A DNA stretch of 64,000 nt, taken from Tausonia pullulans (Eukaryota; Basidiomycota; Tremellomycetes; Cystofilobasidiales; Mrakiaceae). Below are positions 34,692 through 46,919 of this stretch, piece after piece. The stretch lies in contig OX637624.1 of the NCBI GenBank assembly GCA_951802195.1, positions 124,001-188,000 on the forward strand, written 5' to 3'. The notes beneath the pieces are model-generated. The model saw only the letters and a list, made by a program, of their open reading frames with translations, did not search any database and was not told the DNA's origin. Made by a program: the position numbers and the translations under genes. How positions within the stretch are numbered: the first letter of the stretch is position 1; every line of letters begins with the position of its first letter.

Positions 34692-36492
34692 AAGTGGCGA
34701 CGGAGAGCGAAAGAACGGCGAGAAAGAAGGTTGGGAGAGGGGAGAAGGGGACCGAAGGGGAGAGAAGCACGCGACTAGGGCGACGAGCTTATAACGAAGG
34801 TGGACGAGGGTCGACGGTGGAGGAGCGGGGGCGAGAGCTAACGAGGAAGGCTCTGATTCGTCGAGAACGCACCCCTACACATCCGCTCTCTCTCGCTCCC
34901 TCTGTCCCCACCGCTTCACTTTCCCACGCTCTCTTCTGCTTTTTCCCGTGCGCCACTCACGTCCGCCTCAATCTCCCCCGGGGCCATTCGCTCGCGCGTC
35001 TGCTTGTCGTTGGGGGCCACAGAGCGGAGCAGGGGGGCGGAGACTTCTGGGGCCGAGATCTCCGCTTCCCCCGCGTGCCATGCAATTGAGACAGACACGG
35101 CCGCTGTGTTCCACCTGCGTTAGCGCCTGGTCTTGACGCCGGCTCCGTGCATGCGTGCTGCTGTTACTCATCCATTACGTTTCGAAGGGGACTTTTCTTA
35201 GGTTTGGGACGCATATGCTTGGCTCTCGGTGTGGGCAGCTTTCCTTTGCTCGAGGAGTGCCGAGAGTGGATGGCGGATGGCGGCAGCCCTTGGCCTCCGC
35301 GATGTGCCTGAGCTCCCCGTCTCCTTCCCCCTTGCCACCCATGGGGCCGACATCCGTCTTTCGGAGTAACGCGGAGCAGCAACAAGAGGTCTTCCTGGGA
35401 TCTCCGGAGCCGTCTGTCGAAGATGACGAGGAGCACATACGAATACGAATACGCGCGGTGTGAAGAGGAGGATGCATGGGTTTGGCAGCTATCGCGGTCA
35501 AGCGCGCGCACGATGTCTAATGTCGTACAGGCAGGACAACTGATGAAGAGCAAAGGAAGAACCTCTGTACCATCTCCGTGTTCCTTCAATCCCGGGCGGA
35601 GGAAAGGAGAATCACGGGCCATCGTCGAATTTTGAAGACCGCGAGATACTCGGTCCGACGGGACATGTGGCAAAAAAGGTGAACACCTTGAAGGTATCTC
35701 AGAGCTCCCTAGCCGAATCGAACGACTGACCTCATCATTACTAGTGACGTGTTATAGCCACTAAACCAAGGGAGCGTTGTTAGACTTTCCTTACATAAGA
35801 ATATGTATTGTCAAATAATTTGCTCCACCAGAATTGAGAGGGCTCAAGCTCCTTCCTTGTTCCCTCAGCCAGAATCTCTCATAGTGTCATACCGTTCTCT
35901 ACACTTGATCCAAGACTTTCCCCCCAGGAAGCAAGAAGGATCGAGCTTTATGCTGCCCAGTGCGTGCCCTGATGATTCTTGTGACAGTGCTCATGGTAGC
36001 TGGAGTGAAAGACAACATGCCCAGGCCGTGTAAGCGAGGTGGTGAGTGACTGAATGGTGAGAGAGGCGCGACTCGATTGCTGCGCACATAGTTCTGGAAC
36101 ATCGTTGTTCGGATTCGCAGCTTCTCATGGCTCTCCGGGATGGTATGTGTACTAGTCATCTGGTGAAATTACCATCGAATTGTGCCCGGTTAAGGTGGTT
36201 GGATCCAGTTTGCTCGATCTCCAGAAGCGGGCGCGGCCCTCGATCCAAAGCTAAGTACGAAGCAAATGCCCCTTGCGATGAACTCGAAGAAACATACACG
36301 CTACCTATGAACACATCAATGACACACCATGCAGAGTGCACGAGGACCCTTGAGAAGGCTCAAGGGACCTTGGCTTTTACGACTGTGCACGAGACGAGCG
36401 GTCGAGGACAGAACGCGCATGGCCGTTCGCGTCCACCTGCTCTTACAACCTCCACCTCGACCCCGCGACATCTCTATTAATCTCCCTCCACC
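34692..36492. other. Intergenic region holding a tRNA
   Basis: About 1.8 kb between divergent NDI1-type and CSN6 genes, with tRNA-Thr inside. Frames on both strands (34694-35089, 35164-35673, 36127-36480) have no domains. No other structure was recognised. Confidence 0.45.
35703..35775 (-). tRNA. tRNA-Thr(AGT)
   Basis: Minus strand, 73 nt. The acceptor stem GCTCCCT pairs with AGGGAGC. The D arm is GTTTAGTGGCTATAAC. The anticodon stem CGTCA/TGATG has one G-T pair, and the loop CTAGTAA carries anticodon AGT at 35740-35742. The T arm is AGTCG TTCGATT CGGCT. No intron. Confidence 0.92.
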
Positions 36493-38393
36493 ATGGACGC
36501 CTCGACACCAAGCGCCCAGGAGAAGCTCGTTCTCGACGGGGCGAGCACGTCCGGCCTCGGCATCACGCTGTCCGTCCTGCGCCGTCCTTCCTCCCCTTCC
36601 ACGCGACTCGTCCTCTCGATCTCGGCGAAAGAAAGACCGTCAGCCGCTAACATCGGACTTCACTCAGCCATCCCCTCCCAATTCTCAATATATCGGAGCA
36701 CCACGTCCGAACTAGGCTCCAGCAGCGGTCGGAAGAGTACAAGAGTGCGTGTGTTGCAAGGCATCTCGCCCTCCTCTCACCGCTCGCCTTGCCTATCCTC
36801 CATACCCCCACTCTCCAGCGCCAGTCGATCAGGATCCCTTCATTGACGCATCTCTTCCAGTCATCGGTGGCCTTCTCGGCATCCAGAATGGCCGCGAGGT
36901 CGAGATTGTTAACTCATACGAGCTCGCGCTCATCCGCGAGCGTGACGAGGGTCGCATGGACGTGGTCGAGGAGCAGGCCGCAGGCGGAAGGGGCCATTCA
37001 GGCAAGATGGTCGACTGGGCATTCTTTGAGGAGAGAACCTCTAACTGTGAGTCAGCGGTACTCTTTTATCGCAGAAGGAGGACCGCTACGAAGCGACGCG
37101 TGAGGCGGACGGGGTCGGCGCGACGCGGCCCACGCAACGGACAAGCTTGCGCGTCTCCTGAGATGATTAAGAAGCTCGTACCAACCTTTCTCGCTCGCCC
37201 CAGTCAAGCAAGTCTTCCCGACGCTCGAGTTTCTTGGCTGGTATTCCGTTGGTGCTGCCCCGACCGCTCTCGATCTCTCTCTCCACAAGCAGGTTTGTCG
37301 CTCCCTCCCCAACCCCCAGCCCCCCGCGTTAACTTCTGAGCTGAACCCTTTTCTTCCCCCCTCGCAGTTCATCTCCAAGAATGAATCCCCACTATTCCTC
37401 CTCTTATCTCCCACTTCGCCTCCATCAGCCACCACCGAATCGGCCTCCTCGACCGAGGAGGCCGACCTCCCCGTCACCATCTTCGAGAGTGTCCACCTCG
37501 CCGGCTCGAGGTCTACCGCCCTGGTCCCTCCGCCAGAGGGCAAGGCACCGGGCAAGGAAGGAGGAGAGGGAGCAGCTGTTGAGAACAACAGCGGGACCGT
37601 CGCGTTCCAGGTCAGCAAGTGGCGTATCGAGACAGGCGAGGCGGAGCGGATCGCCGTCGAGGGTGTCGGCAAAGCCGGGCTCGAGGGATCCAAGGGCGAA
37701 TCATCGTGTGAGTGACTGATTCTGGTGCTCAGGTTGACTGCATGATCGTCGAACTGACAGCCTTCTCTCCTGGACGCCACCAGTGATCCCGAACTTGACG
37801 ACCCAACGCAACGCTATTCAGATGCTCTCTAATAGGACCCAGGTCCTGCTCGAGTACGTCCGTGGCGTCAGCGAGGGCCGACTCGCCCGAGATGAGGAGG
37901 TCCTTCGGATGATCGGAAGCTTGCTTGCGGGCCTGCCCGTCGAGGAGGGCGAGGAGTTTCGCGAGGAATTTATGACGGTTCGTCGTGCTCGCCCGTTATA
38001 ATCTTCTGGTATTGCTGCTGACAGCTATCCGCGCCCCCCCCCCCCCCCCCCCCCTTCCACCCCTGAAGGAGTACGCCGACGTCCAGCTCACGAGCTATCT
38101 TGCAACACTTACCAAGTCGGCCCACTCGCTCAACAACGTCCGTCACTCACTTTCTTTATCTCACCCCCGTTCCTTCTTTCTTATCTCATCTCCTGTCTAC
38201 GCGCCAACAGTTCACGGATAAGTTCACGTCTCTGCATGCCCTCGCAGGCTCGGACCGGCTTGAAGGAGGCGCGATGGGCATGTTTGCCGGCGGGGCGGAC
38301 AGCTTCATGGGCGGCATGGCCAAGGGTGGGGGTGGAGGGGGACGTAATGGAGGTAGAAGGCTCGGAGGTGCGGGCGCCGGGAGATTTGCCTAG
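36493..38393 (+). CDS. CSN6: COP9 signalosome subunit 6 (MPN protein)
   Basis: Eight exons (36493-36569, 36668-36744, 36819-37046, 37204-37292, 37368-37707, 37784-37977, 38069-38137, 38211-38393) encode 418 residues. The MPN domain reads HPLPILNISEHHVRTRLQQ, PVIGGLLGIQNGREVEIVNS, FKQVFPTLEFLGWYSVG and ESPLFLLLSP. It lacks the JAMM metal site (His-X-His), as expected for catalytically dead CSN6. The C-terminal helical part has QRNAIQMLSNRTQVLLEYVR and LTSYLATLTKSAHSLNN, then a Gly-rich tail. CSN6 supports CSN5 in removing Nedd8 from cullins in the nucleus and cytosol. The start has a strong context (CCACCATGG). A Gly/Ser/Glu insert of ~50 residues follows the MPN domain. A 21-nt C-run sits in intron 6. 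Confidence 0.88.
38034..38054 (+). repeat. Poly-C run in a CSN6 intron
   Basis: Twenty-one consecutive C residues form the polypyrimidine tract of CSN6 intron 6, ahead of the CTGAAG acceptor at 38068. Its length may be uncertain in the assembly. Confidence 0.9.
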
Positions 38394-38459
38394 CATAGCT
38401 TGGAGGGTCGAGAGTGCACGAGACGATCTTAACGAGCCCCTACATCGCGTTTTTTTTCT

Positions 38460-38970
38460 TTCGCGCGACAAGGCATTGGAGTTGATGCACGCAGATAAGG
38501 TTCTTAGCCATGCATCACTCCCCAGCACCCTCGCTCGAGATTGTCAGTCCATCGATCTGCCTCCACAGAGAGGCGCTGGCTGCATCGCTCGCCACATCAT
38601 CGATGTGACTTGCAAGCAAGCTGAGCTGCCTCGACGAGGGCGAGAAGACCGGGGCCGAGCGGTCGTCGATGGCCGTCGGCTGAGCGTGCGGGCGTGGGCG
38701 GTGGAAGAGGGCGGTCTGGCAGGAGGGGATGACGATGGTGGAAATGTTTCAGGTGACCCTGAGTGAGAGAGAGAGAGGGAGCGGGGGGACGAGGGGGGGG
38801 GGGGGGGGGGGGGAGGGAGGGAGTCAGTCGGAGTGGCAACAGGAGGGGGAGCGGAGGGGACGCACTGCGCTCGACCAGTGGACGACCTTCATACAGGTCC
38901 ACTGCAGGCAGAAGCTCTCCGAGGGAAAGAATGTCTGAGAAGCAGTTACACCCTCGTCTTGTACGCTGAG
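38460..38970 (-). repeat. Dispersed repeat, copy B (inverted partner at 24720-25220)
   Basis: Read on the minus strand this is the near-identical partner of copy A, 13.2 kb away in opposite orientation. It starts within 70 bases of the CSN6 stop, so it may lie in that gene's 3' UTR. The intron-like C-run is longer than in copy A: 21 bases, written as G at 38793-38813. The exon-like parts are almost unchanged. The shared frame SSRQLSLLASHIDDV...DGLTISSEG is present but ends sooner than in copy A. No element-type ends were recognised. Confidence 0.85.
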
Positions 38971-39261
38971 ATTATTTAGGATTTCTGCAAGGTTGTCGGG
39001 GAGATAGAGACTTCGACGTGTTAATGCGTTCCATAGATCGTCTCAGTTCCCTCCTTTCTGTAGTCATTCCCCTCTTTTATGAATTGTAGATGTCCTTTTC
39101 GCGTCGTATTACGTTTCATCATTATGTTAGCGTAGCCATGCGGATCGGCGGCTTGCCTCCGAGTGCAGTCATCTGATTCGGCCTCCCCCGATCTCCCCTC
39201 GAGCCGAATCCTCTCTTGGTCTCTTCCAACCTCCACCACCTTCCAAACTCGTTTTTTCACC

Positions 39262-40266
39262 ATGTCCTCATCTACCCTTGTGAACCCGACCACCGTCGGT
39301 CTCTCCACCCTCGTCGGCCTCATCACGCCCAAGGCCGCTCATCTCCTCCTCTGGGGCTACGCATTCGGCGTCAACACTTGGCAGACATTCGCCGGCGGCA
39401 TTATTGCGTTTAAGTCTCTTCGTACGTCTTGAACGTACAGGTCAGGTCCGAGGACACCTAATGGAGTACCCCGTACTTGAAAAGGTCTCTGATCCGCTCT
39501 TTTTCTCCTTGATCGATCCGCGCTCCCGTCTTTCACGGCCGCCTCGTACTCGCTTTCAATAGCCCGCCTCCAGTTCCGTTCCCTCCAAGCTGCAGTTTTC
39601 CCCTGGTATTTCCGCACCAACACTGTCGCCGCCACAGGCCTTCTCCTCCACCAGCTCTACGCCCACCCGCTTTCGTCATCGTCTTTGGCCGGCGGCAGCC
39701 TTTCGATTCTCCGCTCGGCGGCTGGCTTTCAGGCTCTTCTCCTGGGTGCAAACCTCGTCGGACACGGCGCTAACTGGCTCAGCATTGGACCGAAGGTGCG
39801 CGGTCTTCAGAGATCGCGAGTAGGGGCGACACCCGAGGGTGATGGTACTGACATGCTTCACTCCCCCTCTTCACTGTCGGCGCGTTGTCTCCAACTCTCC
39901 CGATCCTCGACTGACCAGGCCACCAAGGTCATGTTGGCTCGGGCCAAGCTCGAGCGCGAGGAGGGTAAGGCGTACAGCGATGAAGGGGTTGTAAGTGGCT
40001 TCCTGTCGATTCGCGAAAGGAGCTTTGTGATCTCGAGTCTCTGATGACGACATGCCGACGCGTCCTTCCTCACTCTTCTAGTCTGAGAAGATGAAGGCCC
40101 TCAACAAGGAATTTTCGACTCTCCACGGTAGTGAGCCCAGTTTTGTTTCGTGCTCTCCGGGTCACCATTTGACTCTGGTTGAACGTCAGTCTCTTCCCTC
40201 CTCAATCTTGTCGCGCTCATTTCCGTCGGTCTCCACGGTCTCTGGATCGCCAACTACGGTATCTGA
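39262..40266 (+). CDS. TMEM205-like membrane protein (DUF4149)
   Basis: Five exons (39262-39421, 39563-39795, 39919-39990, 40082-40130, 40190-40266) give 196 residues. The motifs fit the TMEM205/DUF4149 family: HLLLWGYAFGVNTWQTFAGG in helix 1, LPRLQFRSLQAAVFPWYF, a second hydrophobic stretch, ANWLSIGPK-A-TKVMLARAKLE, and EFSTLHGISSLLNLVALISVGL leading to the C-terminus. Four helices are predicted. The human protein is linked to secretory-pathway membranes, but the fungal role is unknown. The last junction was placed at 40130 because it gives the usual HG-I-SSLLN. Confidence 0.82.
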
Positions 40267-40625
40267 GAGGAAGTTGAGATCGCAGGGAATCTCTAAATTG
40301 TCATCGTAGAACAGGTATAGTGAGAGAAAGAAGCAATTCATGGGAGGCGCGTGTATGGCGTAGAAACAATGAGGAAGGAAAAGAGAAGGGGAGATGAGAA
40401 GAGCGGACTCAAGCCGCAAAATACCCAAGCGAGAGAAGAAAAGTTCGAGCGATGCAGGATTTTGAATCGAACGCTGTGTGACCAAGGGACAGATGTGACA
40501 AAAGAAGGAGCCAGAGGAAATGCGTGAAGCCCAAGAAGACAGTCGAAAAAGAAAAAGAGAGTGTACGCAGTAAAGAGTTGACGGGGAATGGAGACTAAGG
40601 GAAGGTGATGGGGAGGGACGAGTGC
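40267..40625. other. Convergent 3' gap
   Basis: A purine-rich 360-base gap between the converging ends of the TMEM205-like and SSK2 genes. Nothing was recognised. Confidence 0.5.
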
Positions 40626-43600
40626 TCAAGCACTGATAGCCCCAGATGGGGACTCGGTCGACCCGCCAGATTCGGACACGTCGCTCGAGGAGGCGACTTG
40701 TTGCTGCTGTTGCTCCTGACCGTACGCCACAGGCTCTTCGGGAAACAACCCGTCAGACTCGGCAGAGTTGGATGGCGAGGGGTCGGAAACCGTTGACTCT
40801 GAGTCAAGGGGGCCCTACAGGCGAGGCAGCTGCAAAGTCAGCAAAGGACACGAGCATTTAGTTTAGGGGCACAGGCAAGACGACGTACCTTTCCGTCAGC
40901 GAGCGGCTCGGATCCATCGACTGGCTCGTAGAGACCCTCAAAGCCGTTGGGATCCGTCTGCTCGTACGGCTGATCCTCCGAGTACGCGAGTGATGCCCGG
41001 AAGTCGATGAAAGCCGTGACCTAGCGAGCCAAGCACCAGAGAGAAGTAAGGACAGCGACGCAAGCGGGAAGAGAGAGAAAGAGACAGGGACGCACCCAGG
41101 GGTGATGCGTCAGTAGCTCGTCCGCCGTCGGTCGATCGGCAGGGTTGATGGTCAGGCAGCAGAGGATAAAGTCGATACCGGCCTCAGAGAGGTGCTCGGG
41201 TTCCGGTAGTGGGGGCAGCTCGCCGGCGCCGATCCTGTAAAAGACGGTACTGTCAGCAACTCCGTTCAAAACAGAGCGAACTGAGACACAGAGAGGACAA
41301 GGCATACTTGTACATACTGGACGGGAAGGGTGGAAAAGCGAAGGTCAGCGGTGCTCCGTGACTCTAGAACACGACAACAACTCACATCGCCCACTCGTTC
41401 TCAGCGGAATGCCAAGGCTTCTTACCCGTTGCAAACTCGAGAACCATACATCCGACGGACCTAAATGAGTCATGGGAGGCGGAAAATTAGCGAGGCTGGA
41501 CTTTGGACTTGGCCGATCGGGGGGTTGGACCGACCAGATATCCATCGCGCCGAGCCGCCCGCCCGGCTGGTTTTTTATGACCTCGGGCGACATATACATT
41601 GGCGTCCCCTGAAGCGAATTCATCTGCGTGCCTGCGGGTGCGCGCGTCCGGTTGATCGTCCGGTTGCCGCGGGCAAGGACCTTGGCTGCCCCAAAGTCAA
41701 CGAGCTTGACGATGCCGGCGTCGCTGGTGAGGAGGACGTCTGGAGGGAGACAAGAGTGAGCTTAGAGTATCTTAAGAGAAATAAGGGAAGGTACTTACTG
41801 TCCGGCTTGATGTCGCGGTGGACGATGCCCTTACCGTGGAGGTAGGCGAGACCCTCGAGAATCTGGGTCGCGTAATTCATGATGACCTCTTCTTGCTCGA
41901 TGCGGCCGTGCTCGAGAAGGTCCTTGAGGCTGCCACCGTCGCAGTACTCCTGGAAAATGTAGACCTTGTCACGATGGACCTCGATGCCATAGTACTCTAC
42001 GATGTTCTGGTGGTTGAGCATCTGCATGACGGACGACTCGTCACGGATGCCCTTGTAGACGGACGGCAGGTTCGAGACATCCGAGAATCGGATTTCCTTG
42101 ACGGCCATGACGGTATTCTGATCCATGTTATGGGCTGTGTAGACCTTGCCGTAGGCGCCGGCACCGATAAAGCGTCCTTGCTGCCAGTGGATCGAGATAT
42201 TGGACGACGAGGCCGCAAGCGCGACGAGTGAGCGATCCTCCGGCCGGTCCGAGTTCACGACGCGGCCAACGATGTGCATGTCCCAGTCAGTAAAGGACCG
42301 ACCCTCCTCAAGCGTCTTGATCAGACTTGTCCGGGCTTCATGGGAGAGCCGGATGCTCTTGTCGACGACGCCCTCGCCGTTCCACTCGCCCGCGAGCCGC
42401 TGTAGGGCGCGCGCTCCCTCGGCGTCGGCTGGGTTTGAGCGTGTGTAGATGCCGTCGTCATCGTGAGCCGTCTCGAGGTCAATGGTGACCTTGCGGAGTT
42501 CGGCGAGTCGGTCCTGCTCCTTCTTGGCCTCGTAACTTGACCGAGCACCAAGGATGTCGAAGTGGGAGATGAGGAGAGCCATGCAACTCGCGACCTTCTC
42601 TTGGAGGAGAGCAAACTCGGCTCGCTCGAGGTGGAGGATGTTGTTGCCGCGAGTCATGACCATGGCGAATTCGAGAGCGTTGACAGTCCAGCGGAAAGTC
42701 TTGTGATCCGTTGGGTCACAATCCTCAGAGATGAAGGCAACCCAATTGATGGCGAGCAGCATGAGGAGCCGGCTGAAGCCCGCCCAGGTTTGGTGGTCCA
42801 TGTAGAGTCCGACACGCTGACCATGGTCGGATGAGAAGACGAACCAGTTCTCGATAAGTTCTTGCGAACCCGCGAGACCCTTGAGTGAGGTCCGGACGTG
42901 CGTGACTGATTCGACGATGGCCTCCGAGAGCCGAATCGTTGCCTTGCCGATTCGGCGGAGCTCTCGCTGGACTGAGGGCAGATGAGCCTGCTGCTCGACC
43001 ACGCATGGGAGGTCGACTGTCCGGTCACCCGTCTCCGGGTCGAGGAGTGAGTCGGCGAAGAGCTCCTTGGCTGACGCAAGCCGGACACCGGGACCGTCGG
43101 CGATGAGTCGGACGCTCTGTTCGTGGAGGTCGAACTCGATCCAGGGCATCGGGTAATGCGAAATGGAGCCTTGCCAGAAGAATTTCTGGTCCGGCGACAT
43201 GATGAGGAGATAGGATGGGAAATCCTCAAGCCCCGGGCTCGGTCGCCGGTCGTCCCCGGCAGAGCTTCCTCCGCCGTCACCTTCAACGGCGGCAAGGTAG
43301 CCCTCGCGGCTCGTCCGCGTTGGCGATGCCCGCGCCTGGTCGAGCGAGAAAGAGCGCGAAAGGAGCTGCTGAATCTGGTCTGGCCGGTCTCGAAGGCTCG
43401 AGTCAGCGACGATGTAGACGCCCTCGGATTCAAACGACCCTGTGAAGACAAGGAAGTGTCCCGAGGCGTAGAGCGCGACGAGAAAGGCGTCGAGGTCCGT
43501 CTCGCGGAGAGAGTATTCGGCCGAGTTATCGAACCGGTTGGCGAGGCGTCTGCGCAGGTGTGATGGGTAAGAGTCAGCCCTGCGCGCTGTACAACCGACT

Positions 43601-46600
43601 TGAAGACGCTCAACTCACCGAGCGAACCGCTGGAGCTTTCGATAGCGCATGCGAACAGCGTCGAGGACCTTGGAGAACCATGCGATTCGCTCCTCGGGCG
43701 TCATAATCTTCTCCGTCGCGACGACCTTGCCATCTTGGCCGAGCTTCGCCTCGATGACGGAACTCTCCTCTTCGTAATGCGGGTTCCGGAGGGCTGCTGG
43801 CGGGCGGGCATGAGGCATTTTCTTGGCGACGCTGATGGCGATGTTGTGCGCATTCGATCCGCCAGCTGGCTGGCTCGACGAGCCGGCTTGCGGCCGGGGC
43901 GGGGAGGTCGGAACACGGAGCTGGGTTTCGAAGTAATTGATAACGCGGCCCATGAGCTTCTTGGTGAGGGAGCTGACAGGAAGAAAACACCCGTCAGACA
44001 GGAGGATTGACGAAGAGCCGCATGTATGGAGAGCTACTGACCAGAATTGCTCAGCAACGATAAGGTCTCCGCCACGGATCGTCTCGGCGCTCTCATTGAG
44101 GAACTCCCACTCAGCTTCGAGAATCTCAGTCTCACGGAAGTAGATGGTCTTATTTCCACTGCAAGACGCACACGAGAAGCACATCAGTATGAGTACTTGT
44201 GACAGAAAAGCGAACAAGAATGACTCCCCTTTTAAGCTTCCAGTGCAAGAGCCGGAAAAAGAAGCGGAGCGCCTCAAGGAGGACCTCATCGTAGCTCGGC
44301 TTGACGCACGGCGGGAGGACCCACTTGCGGTTCTCGTCCGACTCAATGACGGCGCCGTACTGCTTCTTGATTGTGACAGCGAGCGCGATGCCAAGTCGGA
44401 AGTCCTCAGTGAGTTGATCGATGACGATGCCAGTGGCTAGACGAGGAAGGTAGGACAGTCAGAAGAGGAAAAGAGGACCACAAGAGCGATAATTTGCAAC
44501 TCACGGTCCTCGACTTTGAGCGCGTAAGCAAGGCGAATCTTGAGAGACTCCTCCATGAGCTGAGTCGGGAAGGCAATGAGCTTCGTGAGCTCCGTCTGAT
44601 ACGGGGGCAAGTTAAGCGTCGAGAAGATCTCCGAGTGTTGGAGGTACGTCGATTTTGCGGACGAGATGAGCGCATACAGATCCGAGAGTGTTTTCTTCTC
44701 AAACGTCCGCTGGAGTGAGTCCTCCTTCATGACGCGCTCAACGAACGTCGGTGGCCGGCCGGCCTTGTCGTCGTCGCCGTACCCACCGCCGCCAACATGG
44801 CCAGCAGCGCCCGTAGGCGGTGTCTTGCTTCCTGCTTCTGCTCCGGATGACGATGAGGTTGCTGCCGCCGTGGCAGCAGCGGCGGCAGGGGCTCCGGCGC
44901 CTGGAACGATGCCGCGAATAGGCTCCTCGCCGTCCGTCTTCTTGACGTCGAGGTCCTCCGAGCCCGTCCACTTCTGAAGGATCCCAATCTGCGTCCGGAG
45001 CGAGAGGACGACGTTGGACCATGAGACGAGTGCGTCAACTCGCGTCTGAAACTCGGCCGAGTCGTACAAGGCTTTGTCCGCACGGAACGCTCTTCGGTTT
45101 GGGTAGAGGGACTCGGCGTGAGCGAGCTTGGCCAGAATCGCCCGCACTTGGTCGAACGCCGAGGGACGAGCTGCAGGGGGCACAGTGAGCGTCGCTCCCG
45201 ACGAGTTGGCCAACTCGATGGCGGCTGCGATTGGTGAGGAGAGCGGGTTGTGGCCGGCTGGTGTGGGTGTCGTAGCTGACGCAGAGGCTGCTGAGGCGAG
45301 AGTGGCAGCAGGTATCACGGTCGGGGTATCGACGACCTTGAACGCGTTGACTTCCTCGAGGATGAGGTCCACCGTCCGATCTCTTCGCTGGAAGACCCTC
45401 GTCCTCTCCTCGTCGGCGGTCCGTCCCCTGAGCTTGGCTCGAATCCCCCACCAAAGGTTCCGCCCCAACTCGTTCCTCAGCAGCTCACTTGATGGTCGCT
45501 CCCCACCAATCCGCGTCTTCTCGCTCCGGAGGACCTCTCCAGACAGGACCGAGCTCAGCATCGTTTGCCACTCGAGTCGCTCCTTACCCTCTGGGTTGTT
45601 GATCAACTCCTGGGCCGTGAGCGGTGTAAGGTGGCTCGAGACGAGGGTGCCAGTGCTTCCTCCGCCAGGCGGGCGTGGTCCAGGGTAGATGCTGTTCGTC
45701 TCGCTCCGATCCTGGTGGGAGAAGTAGAGCGGGCCATGTCCTGGGTCGTGGCTAACGTACTTGCGCGCTCCGACGCCCGCGCCGGAGAAACCCTTGGAGA
45801 AGCCACCGGCGTAGGGGCCGCCGTCGTCGTCGTCATCGTCGTCACGGTCCCAGAGCTGCCCGAGGCCGGTCTGAAAGTAGTTGCGGTCCTGGAGTGGGGG
45901 AGAAAGAGAGGAAGGAGATCACATACATGGAGTCAGTGCCCGCTCGACTGAGGTCCATGGATAAAGGAGACACCAGACGTCGTTGCGTCCGCCCGAAGAT
46001 CTGCGAAGAGTGAGGAAAGCGACTCACTGGGTCGTCGTAACCCCCGCGATGGGCCGATCCGCTGAGCCGCTTGGAAGCATCCGTGCTGCCCTTAAGATAT
46101 CTGCGTCTGAAGTCGCCCAGAGGGTTGCCCTCCTCAATGTCCTGAGGGGAGCTCGACGCGTTGAGCGAGTGCTGCGAGGAGCTTCCTCCTCCGCCGCCGG
46201 AGCGATGATGGTGCGTCGAAGCTGAGGGCGAGGAGCTTCCTCCTCCTACGCTTTCTCCTCCTCCTTCTCCTCCTCCTCCGCTCCCGCAAACGCCCTCGTG
46301 CGAGTGTGAGTGGGATATGGCGGCCGGCGGAGGGCGTACCTCGGTCCCGTAATGCTGTTGATGCCGGTTGCGGAGGATGGAGGCCGAGGTGGAGGACGAG
46401 GCGGAGGACCGGTCGCGCGCGAACGTCGGGCGGGTCGAGTGTGTTGGGCTGGGGGGAGGAGAAGACAGAGGTTGCGAGAGAGGGTGGCCCGATCAGCTGT
46501 TGGCCTTAGCTGAGCGCAGACAGGAGCTAGCTTCAGACGACAAGGAAGGAAGGAGGAAGCTCGACATCATGCCTCCCTGGCTTTCGCGCGACGACGCGCT

Positions 46601-46919
46601 TCAATGGTCGTCCTCTTGCCCTTCTTTCACCGCGTACAAGGTGGCCTCTGTAGGTTCCCTCATTGCACAGACGAACACGAAAGACACGCACCTGCTCCTC
46701 CCAGAGTCAGGGTTGACGCCATCAGTCGAATTGGAGTCCTGCCGCGACTTGGACCTTCTGGCAAAAGAGGGGTCATCGTCGTCCTCGGGATCCGAGAGGT
46801 CGGCTGGTAGAGTGAGTGACAGGGATGATTCCAAGGCTGTTTGCGTCAGAAAGCGAGAGCAGCAGAGAGAGAGGCGAGCGAGGAGGAAGACGCGACGAAC
46901 CAAAGCGGGTTTGAGGCAT
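40626..46919 (-). CDS. SSK2: MAP kinase kinase kinase, SSK2/SSK22 type
   Basis: Fourteen exons: 46901-46919, 46692-46803, 46028-46448, 44505-45888, 44229-44436, 44042-44158, 43619-43972, 41799-43549, 41535-41739, 41386-41460, 41308-41316, 41096-41234, 40889-41020 and 40626-40814. The sum is 1059 residues. The N-terminal 190 residues are disordered (Asp/Ser/Gly). Family blocks follow: ERLEWQTMLSSVLSGEVL, GIVIDQLTEDFRLGIALAVT, LEALRFFFRLLHWKLK and NKTIYFRETEILEAEWEFLN. The kinase domain spans ~686-985: FIGAGAYGKVYTAHN, VAVKEI-type AVKEI Lys, HRDIKPDNVLL, KLVDFGAAK and GTPMYMSPEVIK. It is expected to phosphorylate Pbs2 in the HOG osmostress cascade. The exon 5/intron 5 junction at 44229/44228 has GGGAGT where GTGAGT is expected. 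Exon 11 is only 9 nt. The first exon is the least sure. Confidence 0.9.

Noticed and set aside
40441-40500. TTCGATTC box resembling a tRNA T arm on the minus strand
   Set aside because: No acceptor stem, D arm or anticodon stem can be formed around it.
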